From UBA7672 sp031419455 (GTDB lineage Bacteria; Pseudomonadota; Alphaproteobacteria; Caulobacterales; Hyphomonadaceae), in NCBI GenBank assembly GCA_031419455.1, contig JANOKS010000144.1, positions 1-7,137 on the forward strand: 7,137 nucleotides of DNA, written 5' to 3'. Positions within the stretch are counted from its first letter, which is position 1. Every line of letters starts with the position of its first letter. The position numbers and the translations under genes were made by a program. Under the pieces are notes generated by a model. That model ran no database searches. It was not told the origin of the DNA and was given only the letters and a program-made list of their open reading frames with translations. Positions 1 through 5,093 of this stretch are shown here, piece by piece.

Positions 1-42
1 AATGGCTGTCCTGATGGCGAGCGCGTGCAGCCGCGCCGCTGA
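1..42 (+). CDS. possible 3' end of an upstream gene (partial)
   Basis: Reading from base 1, the plus strand gives NGCPDGERVQPRR and then a TGA at 40-42. The stop sits 10 bp before a strong rho-independent terminator oriented for plus-strand transcription, so some plus-strand gene must end near here. Thirteen residues are too few to identify it. Another frame stops at 12-14 and cannot be excluded, so the frame is a guess based only on its closeness to the terminator. Confidence 0.25.
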   Translation, partial: NGCPDGERVQPRR

Positions 43-52
43 CAGGAACGAG

Positions 53-96
53 AAAGGCCGGCCCCCCGACTTTGATGTCAGGGGCCGGCCTTTTTT
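53..96 (+). terminator. strong intrinsic terminator, probably shared by converging genes
   Basis: A perfect 13-bp stem pairs 53-65 (AAAGGCCGGCCCC) with 81-93. The loop is 15 nt and can form a further 3-bp GAC/GTC helix. The plus strand then runs TTTTTT at 91-96, the classic layout for plus-strand termination. Read on the minus strand, the stem is followed by TTTCTCGTT, a weaker U-tract. It therefore probably also ends the minus-strand operon whose last stop codon is at 138-140. Confidence 0.9.
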
Positions 97-137
97 CATT
101 TCAGATAGCAGCCCCAGGCAGCCGCCGCGGATTGCGC

Positions 138-419
138 CTAGTCTGGAGAGTTGCAGACAGTCACCTTGAACGCGCCGACGCAGTAGAACGTCTCCGCACC
201 AACCTTCGCGGCATGCGACACCGCCACCAGCCAGTCATGCGACTCGGTATGGCGGACCTCGGGCATCGCCTCGCCCGCCGCGAGTTTCTGCGCCGCATAC
301 GCCGTCAGCCCTTCGTCGACGCCTTCGCGCATGTCCGCCAGCGGCGGCTTGAGCCACACGCCAAGGCCGACCAGCACGGCGAGAATGATTCCGACAGTTG
401 CGAGATAGCGCTTCAGCAC
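138..419 (-). CDS. small membrane-anchored CX8C protein, third paralogue of the operon
   Basis: A 93-residue protein of unknown function and the most diverged member of the tandem trio. Residues 5-22 form one hydrophobic segment after a basic MLKR start, suggesting a single membrane anchor or uncleaved signal with the rest outside the cytoplasm. A KPP follows where the two sister genes have TRP. Residues 62-66 (DWLVA) match their D-[FL]-[LF]-VAT block. C80 and C89 form the shared CX8C motif (CVGAFKVTVC), but the E and W around the first cysteine in the sisters are lost. The start is GTG, supported by GGGGAGG a few bases upstream and by the stop of the preceding gene only 15 bp away. It is the last gene before the terminator at 53-96. 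The architecture loosely resembles DUF4359-type small proteins, which I could not verify. Confidence 0.75.
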   Translation of the reverse strand: MLKRYLATVGIILAVLVGLGVWLKPPLADMREGVDEGLTAYAAQKLAAGEAMPEVRHTESHDWLVAVSHAAKVGAETFYCVGAFKVTVCNSPD

Positions 420-434
420 CGCCCCTCCCCGACC

Positions 435-725
435 TCAGCCAGCAATCGTGACGTCCACTGTTGGCGCAGCGCCGGTGCAGAGGAAGCGCGTGAAGAAGCC
501 CCAGCATTCCATCAGTTCGCGATCGCTTGATTGCATCGTCGAGCGCGTTGCGACGAGGAAATCATCAAACGCCCATCCGCCCGCCGCCTGTTCGGGACGC
601 GCCACGCGCCCCTGCGCCATCAGCGCGCTCGCCACGCCGCGATGAAGGCCGTGGCTTGGCCGCGTGTACCAGGCGCCCGCACCGACAAGGCCAACCACCA
701 CTAACAGCACCAGAAATCCGCGCAT
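435..725 (-). CDS. small membrane-anchored CX8C protein, second paralogue of the operon
   Basis: A 96-residue protein of unknown function. Residues 3-20 are strongly hydrophobic and are followed by TRP (21-23), which marks the end of a single membrane segment or signal anchor. A variable stretch leads into WAFDDFLVAT (51-60) and then MECWGFFTRFLC (72-83), with cysteines C74 and C83 spaced CX8C. The same two blocks occur at the same spacing in the gene upstream (781-1080): 19 residues from the block aspartate to the first cysteine in both. The ATG start has GGAG and GGGAG within 14 bp upstream. It lies 55 bp after the upstream gene and 15 bp before the next, so co-transcription is very likely. 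If the C-terminal part is periplasmic, the two cysteines could form a disulfide; this is inference. Confidence 0.8.
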   Translation of the reverse strand: MRGFLVLLVVVGLVGAGAWYTRPSHGLHRGVASALMAQGRVARPEQAAGGWAFDDFLVATRSTMQSSDRELMECWGFFTRFLCTGAAPTVDVTIAG

Positions 726-780
726 CGCACTCCCGCTCCGGCCCGTTGGCCTTCAAGCGCCCCGTGCGACTGGTTATGAC

Positions 781-1080
781 CTATTTTGTCTCCGGCTGCG
801 AGCACAGGAACTGGGCATACAGCCCCCAGCATTCCATCAGCACTGCGTCATCCGCCCGGACGGTATATTTCGTCGCAACGAACAGATCCTCGAACTTTCG
901 GCTATCCTTCGCGCTTGCCGAGAACACCTTGTCGGCGATCAGCTCGCCGATATCGAATCCGCCCCGCGTGGACGACAACAGCTTCTCCGCGTTCTGCTCC
1001 TGCGCTTTCTCGTCGGGACGGGTGAGAAACCCGCCCGCGCCGAGCGCCGCCAGCAGCAGCAGAATGAGCAACATCCTCAT
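781..1080 (-). CDS. small membrane-anchored CX8C protein, first paralogue of the operon
   Basis: A 99-residue protein of unknown function. Residues 3-19 are a leucine-rich hydrophobic segment followed by TRP (20-22), as in the next gene. The middle is polar and charged. The C-terminal third carries FEDLFVATKYTV (63-74) and MECWGLYAQFLC (82-93), with C84 and C93 spaced CX8C. The ATG at 1078-1080 was chosen because it overlaps the stop of the YjbR-family gene as ATGA and has GAGGA about 10 nt upstream. A start 78 bp further upstream would only add out-of-frame YjbR coding sequence. The overlap implies translational coupling, so the YjbR-family protein and this one are probably made together. 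No named family was recognised with confidence. Confidence 0.85.
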   Translation of the reverse strand: MRMLLILLLLAALGAGGFLTRPDEKAQEQNAEKLLSSTRGGFDIGELIADKVFSASAKDSRKFEDLFVATKYTVRADDAVLMECWGLYAQFLCSQPETK

Positions 1081-1469
1081 CGCTTCGTCTTCCTCGTCTT
1101 CGGCGCAGGCCTGGAGATGTCCGGCAAGGCCGTACCCTCTTCCCAGGCCTTCAGCCACTTCTTGGGCGCATTATGGCGCCACTGCCTGTCCAGATACCCG
1201 CGCAGCGTCTTCGCAGCGAGGCGCTTCAGCCGCGCGAGGACCATCGGGTAATTCCGGTAATGATCGGTGAAGTGGAAGGTCTCGGGATCGGCCGCACACA
1301 GCATTTCCCGTTCATCGAAACTCACCTGCCCCAGCACGACGCTGTCGTCTTCACTGCGAAGGCGCGTCAGGAATTTTCCAAACGCCTTGTAGGCGGGCTG
1401 TCCATAGGCGGTTGAGAGTTCCGTATGCGGAAAGCTCAGGACCAGCTCATGAAACTGCTTTGGTCCCAT
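1077..1469 (-). CDS. MmcQ/YjbR family protein
   Basis: A 130-residue protein matching the MmcQ/YjbR family (formerly DUF419). Visible hallmarks are the opening FHELVLSFPHTE (6-17), the AYGQPAYKAFGKFLTRL block (21-37), a hydrophobic strand VVLGQVS (44-50), a DPETFHF strand (61-67), and a C-terminal helix LDRQWRHNAPKKW (93-105). Family members are small, soluble, mixed alpha/beta proteins with a CyaY-like fold. Some are described as DNA-binding, but their cellular role is not settled. An upstream GTG at 1499 is possible, but the ATG at 1467-1469 fits the family start and has GGGGAG about 10 nt upstream. The tail (118-130) is basic and proline-containing. It is the first gene of the operon and its stop overlaps the next start. 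Confidence 0.85.
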   Translation of the reverse strand: MGPKQFHELVLSFPHTELSTAYGQPAYKAFGKFLTRLRSEDDSVVLGQVSFDEREMLCAADPETFHFTDHYRNYPMVLARLKRLAAKTLRGYLDRQWRHNAPKKWLKAWEEGTALPDISRPAPKTRKTKR

Positions 1470-1531
1470 CGCGTTAGGTCTCCCCGCAAGGTGTTGCACG
1501 ACAGGATAGGACTGAACCGATGTTCATGAAA

Positions 1532-1572
1532 ACAGGGCGAAAATTCCTTGAGCCGGTCTTGTTTTCGCCTGT
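1532..1572. repeat. inverted repeat in the yjbR-lolA divergent spacer
   Basis: GGCGAAAA at 1536-1543 pairs with TTTTCGCC at 1562-1569. The arms extend by ACA (1532-1534) and TGT (1570-1572) if G1535 is bulged, giving 11 pairs around an 18-nt spacer. It lies between the divergent starts of the YjbR-family gene (1469) and lolA (1595), so it could be an operator or a leader hairpin. No convincing -35/-10 pair was identified on either strand here. If lolA instead starts at 1520, this repeat would be inside its coding region. Confidence 0.4.
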
Positions 1573-1594
1573 CGCGAAGCCGAGGTTGATCCCC

Positions 1595-2377
1595 ATGAGC
1601 ATCCTCAGCACCTTCTTCCCCCTCGCCCTTTCAGTGTCCGCGCAAGCCCTGGCTGCGCCGGCGCCCGTTGAAGTCGCGCCGCTAGTTGTCGCCCCGGTGA
1701 CGGCGCCCTCGGTGACCCCGGCCCCCGCGCCGGTGGCGACTGCCCCCATCACTGCGCCAAAAGTCTCCGCGCCGAAGCCGGTCGCCAAACCGGCAGGCGC
1801 CCAGATCGTGAAAGTGCAGGCGCCCGGCGCGCTTGACCGCAATGCGATCATCGATCGCGTCGCCAAGGCGATGAGCGACACCAAGACCGTGCAGGGCAGC
1901 TTCACGCAGGTCGATCCGTCTGGCTCGCCGTCGAACGGCGCGTTCTACATCAGCCGCCCGGGCAAGGTACGCTTCGAATACACCGTGCCTGAGCCGATCT
2001 TCATCGTGTCCGACGGCACGACCGTTTCGATCGAAGAGCCCAAGCGCAAGGCGTATGACGCCGTCCCGCTGTCCTCGACGCCGCTGAGCCTTTTTCTGCG
2101 CTCGAACATCGACCTCCGGAAAGACGGCAGCGTCACGGACGTCCAGACGTCAAACGGCTCGCATTACGTCACCCTTGTCGACAAGACCGGCGAGGCGGAA
2201 GGCAAGATGATCCTGCAATTTCGTCAGACAGACTTCGAGCTTCTCGGCTGGCGCCAGGTCGACGGTACAGGCGCCGAGACCCGTGTGCAGCTGAGCGGAA
2301 TCAAGAAGAACGTGTCGCTGAAGCCGTCGCTGTTCGTGGTGAAAGATCCGAGCGATGCGGGCGACGACCGCCGTTGA
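1595..2377 (+). CDS. lolA: outer-membrane lipoprotein carrier protein LolA
   Basis: A periplasmic chaperone that takes lipoproteins released by the LolCDE transporter and carries them to the outer membrane. The 260-residue product begins with a signal-peptide-like segment (1-20) ending AQALA, with likely cleavage after A20 or A21. An unusual Ala/Pro/Val-rich linker follows (21-78). The LolA domain runs from about 83 to 252. It shows helix IIDRVAKAMSDTKTVQGSFTQ (85-105), the RPGKVRFEY strand (121-129), IFIVSDGTTVSI (135-146), PLSSTPLSLFL (158-168), and strands MILQFRQTDFELLGW (205-219). The ATG at 1595 has GAGG about 9 nt upstream. An in-frame ATG at 1520 also has AGGA upstream and would add basic residues. 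I rejected it because the intervening codons (AAA, ACA, CGA, TTT, CCT) are unlike this GC-rich genome, though the short form lacks a basic n-region. ExoIII follows downstream. Confidence 0.9.
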   Translation: MSILSTFFPLALSVSAQALAAPAPVEVAPLVVAPVTAPSVTPAPAPVATAPITAPKVSAPKPVAKPAGAQIVKVQAPGALDRNAIIDRVAKAMSDTKTVQGSFTQVDPSGSPSNGAFYISRPGKVRFEYTVPEPIFIVSDGTTVSIEEPKRKAYDAVPLSSTPLSLFLRSNIDLRKDGSVTDVQTSNGSHYVTLVDKTGEAEGKMILQFRQTDFELLGWRQVDGTGAETRVQLSGIKKNVSLKPSLFVVKDPSDAGDDRR

Positions 2378-2389
2378 CAACCAGGACTG

Positions 2390-2405
2390 GGCGGCTTCGG
2401 CCGCC
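2390..2405 (+). terminator. hairpin just after lolA, possible weak terminator
   Basis: GGCGGC (2390-2395), TTCG loop (2396-2399) and GCCGCC (2400-2405) form a perfect 6-bp stem with a UUCG tetraloop, 12 bp after the lolA stop. No T-run follows, so it may stabilise the mRNA 3' end or aid rho-dependent termination rather than act as a standard intrinsic terminator. Confidence 0.45.
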
Positions 2406-2441
2406 AGCTGAGGTCAGGGTTCACCCGTAGCCTGCCCGTCA

Positions 2442-2469
2442 CACGCAAATTTTAACCATGCTTTGCGTG
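2442..2469. repeat. 8-bp inverted repeat around an AT-rich core
   Basis: CACGCAAA at 2442-2449 and TTTGCGTG at 2462-2469 are perfect inverted arms separated by the 12-nt TTTTAACCATGC. A two-base bulge allows GTCA/TGAC to join at the outside. This is the most AT-rich spot of the spacer and looks more like a protein-binding site or promoter element than a terminator. Confidence 0.5.
2452..2459 (+). promoter_or_regulatory. possible CtrA half-site TTAACCAT
   Basis: TTAACCAT matches a half-site form of the binding motif of CtrA, the alphaproteobacterial cell-cycle regulator. It lies in the core of the inverted repeat 2442-2469. The second TTAA half at 7-bp spacing is absent; TTGC stands there instead. 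An 8-bp match alone is weak evidence. Confidence 0.2.
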
Positions 2470-2601
2470 ACAAATCATGCGGGTCGTGTCCTAATTGCCA
2501 CGTGGATCGAGTTCGCTCGCGCCCGAGCTTCCCCCCGCGGGCGTTTGCAGCGGATCGAATGCCGGAGCTATCCCCCGGCCCATCAGCGCCCCCGGGGCGC
2601 A

Positions 2602-2637
2602 TGACGCGCCTGGCTGTCCCCGCGGCCGGGCGCGTCA
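2602..2637. repeat. 13-bp-stem hairpin upstream of xth
   Basis: TGACGCGCCTGGC (2602-2614) pairs with GCCGGGCGCGTCA (2625-2637) over 13 positions, with one T-G wobble, around a 10-nt loop. No T-tract follows on either strand. It ends 115 bp before the xth start, immediately after the palindrome at 2586-2600. It could be part of a structured leader or small RNA. Confidence 0.55.
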
Positions 2638-2752
2638 GTATTCGGGCACGCCTTACCTTGCGGCGATTGAGCGCTTTTCCTTGATTTGCCGGGCGGCGCA
2701 CCCGATTGTCGTATGGTACCGCCACCCCAGCACACCGGTCCTCCCCGACACA

Positions 2753-3568
2753 ATGAACCGCCTTTCCCTGGCGACCTGGAACATCAATTCGGTTCGCCTC
2801 CGCATTGACCGCGTCATCGCCTTCCTCAAGCGGGAGAAGCCGGATGTCCTGTGCCTGCAGGAGATCAAATGCCTGGAGGACCAGTTTCCCCGCAAGGCGT
2901 TCGAGGCGGCCGGCTTCCGCCACATCCATCTCTCCGGCCAGAAGGGCATGCATGGCGTCGCCATCGTCTCGAAGCTGCCGATCGAGGCGCTGGAAACGCC
3001 GGGACTCTGCCGTTACGGCCATGCGCGCTGCGCCGCGGTGAAGGTCGCAGGGTTCGAGGTGCAGAACCTCTACGTGCCCGCTGGCGCCGACATCCCCGAC
3101 CCTGAACTCAACGAGAAGTTCGCCCACAAGCTCGATTTCATCGAACGCATGCGCGAAGTTTACGCCGCCCGCGCCGCGAAGCGTTCGGCCCTGCCCCTGC
3201 TGGTCGCCGGGGACATCAACATCGCGCCGGAGGAGAACGATGTCTGGTCACACCGCCAGCTGCTCAACGTGGTGAGCCACACGCCGGTGGAGACGGACGG
3301 CCTCAAGCGCGTGCTGGCCGAAGGCAAGTTCACCGACATCGCGCGCGCCAAGCACAAGCCGGAGGAAAAGCTCTACACCTGGTGGAGCTATCGCGCGGCC
3401 GACTGGAAAGTCTCCAACCGCGGCCGGCGCCTCGATCACTGGTGGGCCGACAAGCGGGCGACGCCGCTGGTCGATATCGGCAGCTACCAGATCCACACCG
3501 AAGAACGCGGCGGGGAAAAGCCTTCCGACCACGTGCCCGTCACTGTCACGGTGACTGCTGCGGCTTAG
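2753..3568 (+). CDS. xth: exodeoxyribonuclease III (AP endonuclease, ExoIII/Xth family)
   Basis: A Mg-dependent DNA-repair nuclease that cuts 5' of abasic sites and removes 3' blocking groups and 3' nucleotides in base-excision repair; cytoplasmic. At 271 residues it is close to E. coli ExoIII in length. All family motifs are present in order: WNINSVR (9-15, N10), LQEIK (35-39, metal ligand E37), NLYVPAG (105-111, Y107), GDINIAPEENDVW (153-165, D154 and N156), TWWSYR (209-214), RRLDHWW (225-231, D228), and PSDHVPV (257-263, D259 and catalytic H260). The ATG at 2753 starts just before the conserved first strand. No Shine-Dalgarno sequence is visible upstream, so the message may be leaderless or weakly initiated. 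The frame stays open 258 bp further upstream, but that part has no family similarity. It follows lolA on the same strand, an order I recall from other alphaproteobacteria. Confidence 0.95.
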   Translation: MNRLSLATWNINSVRLRIDRVIAFLKREKPDVLCLQEIKCLEDQFPRKAFEAAGFRHIHLSGQKGMHGVAIVSKLPIEALETPGLCRYGHARCAAVKVAGFEVQNLYVPAGADIPDPELNEKFAHKLDFIERMREVYAARAAKRSALPLLVAGDINIAPEENDVWSHRQLLNVVSHTPVETDGLKRVLAEGKFTDIARAKHKPEEKLYTWWSYRAADWKVSNRGRRLDHWWADKRATPLVDIGSYQIHTEERGGEKPSDHVPVTVTVTAAA

Positions 3569-3673
3569 CGTCAGGCATCACGGCTGGAGCAGCTCCACCC
3601 GCCGATGCGATCGTGGCGCCGAGACACCAGAGCTTCACTTTCGGATGCTTGGCGATCAGATTGTCCGTGAAGG

Positions 3674-4288
3674 CTAGCCTTGCGAAACGAGGTTCCAGAA
3701 CTCTTCGCGATCATTGGTGCGCGGGAAGGGATCAGCTGGCGCGGGCCTGCCAAGGAAGGCGCACAGCGGCGCCCACCCTTGCTTCACCTCGTAAACAAGC
3801 AGCCTGCTCGCGGGGATCGCCGCCTTCACCGCATCGTTGTGCGCGATGAAGCCTTTCATCAGTCCGTCACGGTCGAGATTCGGAGGAAAGCCCGTGTCCG
3901 CAATTAGCTTCTCGGCCATCTCCAGCCACGCCCTTTTGTCCGGAGGCGCCTGATCCTTGCCCGCGAGTAGTTTGTAGATGGTCGACCCGAAACTGTCCGC
4001 CCAGCTTTCCGGGCTACGCACGGTGAGAACGAATTTGGCGGCTGGATACGCCTCTGCCAGTTCACGGAAGAACTTCGCCGTCGGCCAGTCAACTGCGCTG
4101 CCAAACCCCGCGTAGATTGCGCGCCAGTCCGCCATTCCGGCGGCGGCGGCATTCCATAGCGGAACCTGCGTGGCGATGTTCTGGAGCACCGCCTCCATAT
4201 GGTGGCAGGGGCCTAAGCCTAACTGATTGATGGCAAGCTTGAGCGAATAGGTTCCTGTCCGGCCAACGCCAGCGCCGATCACATGCAT
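3674..4288 (-). CDS. sulfotransferase family protein (Sulfotransfer_4 type)
   Basis: A 204-residue PAPS-dependent sulfotransferase-like protein; its acceptor substrate is unknown. The 5'-phosphosulfate loop is IGAGVGRTGTYSLK (4-17). The 3'-phosphate-binding region is VLTVRSPESWADS (87-99). Further family blocks are GPCHHMEAVL (26-35), VDWPTAKFFRELAEAYP (66-82), HNDAVKAAIPASRLLVYEV (150-168), GWAPLCAFLGRP (171-182), and PFPRTNDREEF (187-197). The ATG at 4286-4288 begins exactly at the family N-terminus with GAGG 8 nt upstream. An in-frame ATG at 4375 also has GGAG upstream but adds unrelated residues. The protein ends soon after NDREEF, and the next frame continues with protein-like codons to 3546, so the C-terminus may be truncated by a one-base loss (see findings). 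It is convergent with xth and divergent from the lipoprotein gene. Confidence 0.88.
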   Translation of the reverse strand: MHVIGAGVGRTGTYSLKLAINQLGLGPCHHMEAVLQNIATQVPLWNAAAAGMADWRAIYAGFGSAVDWPTAKFFRELAEAYPAAKFVLTVRSPESWADSFGSTIYKLLAGKDQAPPDKRAWLEMAEKLIADTGFPPNLDRDGLMKGFIAHNDAVKAAIPASRLLVYEVKQGWAPLCAFLGRPAPADPFPRTNDREEFWNLVSQG

Positions 4289-4438
4289 GAGGCCGTCCTC
4301 GCCGGGATCATCGACCGTACAGCTTGCACGCGTGCGGGACAATATTGGCGCGTCGCCGGAAAACGTGGCCGACATGGCCTGTCTCCGGTGACGGTGTATA
4401 TTGCTACCAGGATTGTTGCGTCGCTCCGGGAGTCCGCC

Positions 4439-5059
4439 ATGAAGCGCCTTGCCCTGCTCTCCACCCTGTCTGCCGCCGCGCTGGCATTCGCCGCGTGCAC
4501 GCCAGCGGCCGAAACACCCGCGCCCGCTGCGCCATCCGCCGATGCGTCCGCTGCCACGCCGGATGCGACGCCCTCCCCCGCCGGAGACGCGCTGACCGCG
4601 ACCGGCTGGGGCCCGCTGACGATCGGCATGACCAAGGCCGAAGTGCTCGCCGCCGTTGGCGACAAGCGCGACCCGAACGCTGCCGGCATCCCGGGCGACT
4701 GCGACGAGTACCAGCCGAAGAACGCGCCCGAGTTTCTCTGGGTCATGCTCGAAGCCGGCAAACTCACCCGCGTCACGATCGCCGACATGTCGATGCTGAA
4801 GACCGACAAGGGTCTCGGATTGGGCGACACCGCCGCGAAGGTGAAAGAGACCCACGGCGCCAGCGCCACGACGAGCCCGCACAAATATCAGGACGCTCCC
4901 GCCGAATACATCACCGTCTGGGAGGGCGGCCCGCGCGCTGACCCCTACGTGCAGGACGAAGCCGCCCGCGGCATCGTCTACGAGATCGACGGCACTGGTA
5001 AGGTCGGCGCGATCCACGCCGGCGGGCCGAGCATTCAATATGTCGAAGGGTGCGCTTAG
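4439..5059 (+). CDS. putative lipoprotein of unknown function
   Basis: A 206-residue protein. The N-terminus MKRLALLSTLSAAALAFAAC is a lipoprotein signal with a slightly atypical lipobox (FAAC, phenylalanine at -3) and acylated cysteine C20. Residues 21-50 are an Ala/Pro/Thr/Asp linker. The folded domain starts at GWGPLTIGMTKAEVLAAVG (56-74). A second copy of the same pattern, GLGLGDTAAKVKETHG (125-140), suggests two related repeats similar in style to BamE/SmpA-like modules. C88 and C205 are the only cysteines in the mature domain and could form a disulfide. It ends IQYVEGCA. The ATG has GGGAG 7 nt upstream. It is presumably envelope-located and a client of the Lol pathway encoded nearby. 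No function can be assigned. A TATATT at 4397-4402 could be a -10 box, but its -35 is poor. Confidence 0.85.
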   Translation: MKRLALLSTLSAAALAFAACTPAAETPAPAAPSADASAATPDATPSPAGDALTATGWGPLTIGMTKAEVLAAVGDKRDPNAAGIPGDCDEYQPKNAPEFLWVMLEAGKLTRVTIADMSMLKTDKGLGLGDTAAKVKETHGASATTSPHKYQDAPAEYITVWEGGPRADPYVQDEAARGIVYEIDGTGKVGAIHAGGPSIQYVEGCA

Positions 5060-5093
5060 CGGCAGGAACTCGCCGAAGGCAGACAACGGCAGG

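Larger units (their letters stand above)
2378..2752. other. 375-bp lolA-xth spacer rich in inverted repeats
   Basis: No convincing gene lies on either strand here. Open frames that cross it are continuations of frames of neighbouring genes. Besides the hairpins listed separately, it holds CGAG-TTCG-CTCG (2508-2519), CGCCCG/CGGGCG arms (2520-2525 and 2538-2543), and the near-perfect palindrome GCGCCCCCGGGGCGC (2586-2600). A possible xth -35 TTGATT is at 2681-2686, but no good -10 follows at normal spacing. The density of hairpins would fit a structured leader or small RNA, but a GC-rich spacer can also produce this by chance. Confidence 0.45.

Noticed and set aside
1520..1594. Earlier lolA start at 1520 with an AGGA upstream
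   Set aside because: Codon use in this segment is unlike the rest of the gene, and it would give a 45-residue signal sequence. Kept as an alternative because it would supply basic residues.
2495..2752. 86-residue N-terminal extension of ExoIII
   Set aside because: The residues are low-complexity and unlike the family, the conserved first strand begins right at 2753, and the region is filled with inverted repeats.
2414..3127. A 237-codon minus-strand frame opposite xth and the spacer
   Set aside because: It lies mostly antisense to xth, and its translation resembles reverse-read GC-rich coding sequence with no recognisable domain.
3585..3597. TGGAGCAGCTCCA palindrome between xth and the sulfotransferase as a terminator
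   Set aside because: The 5-6 bp stem has almost no loop and no T-tract on either strand, and it may lie within a displaced sulfotransferase tail.
4289..5086. N-terminal extension of the sulfotransferase frame through the divergent lipoprotein gene
   Set aside because: The extension is glycine/arginine-rich antisense of the lipoprotein gene, and the sulfotransferase family begins at the ATG at 4288, which has its own GAGG site.
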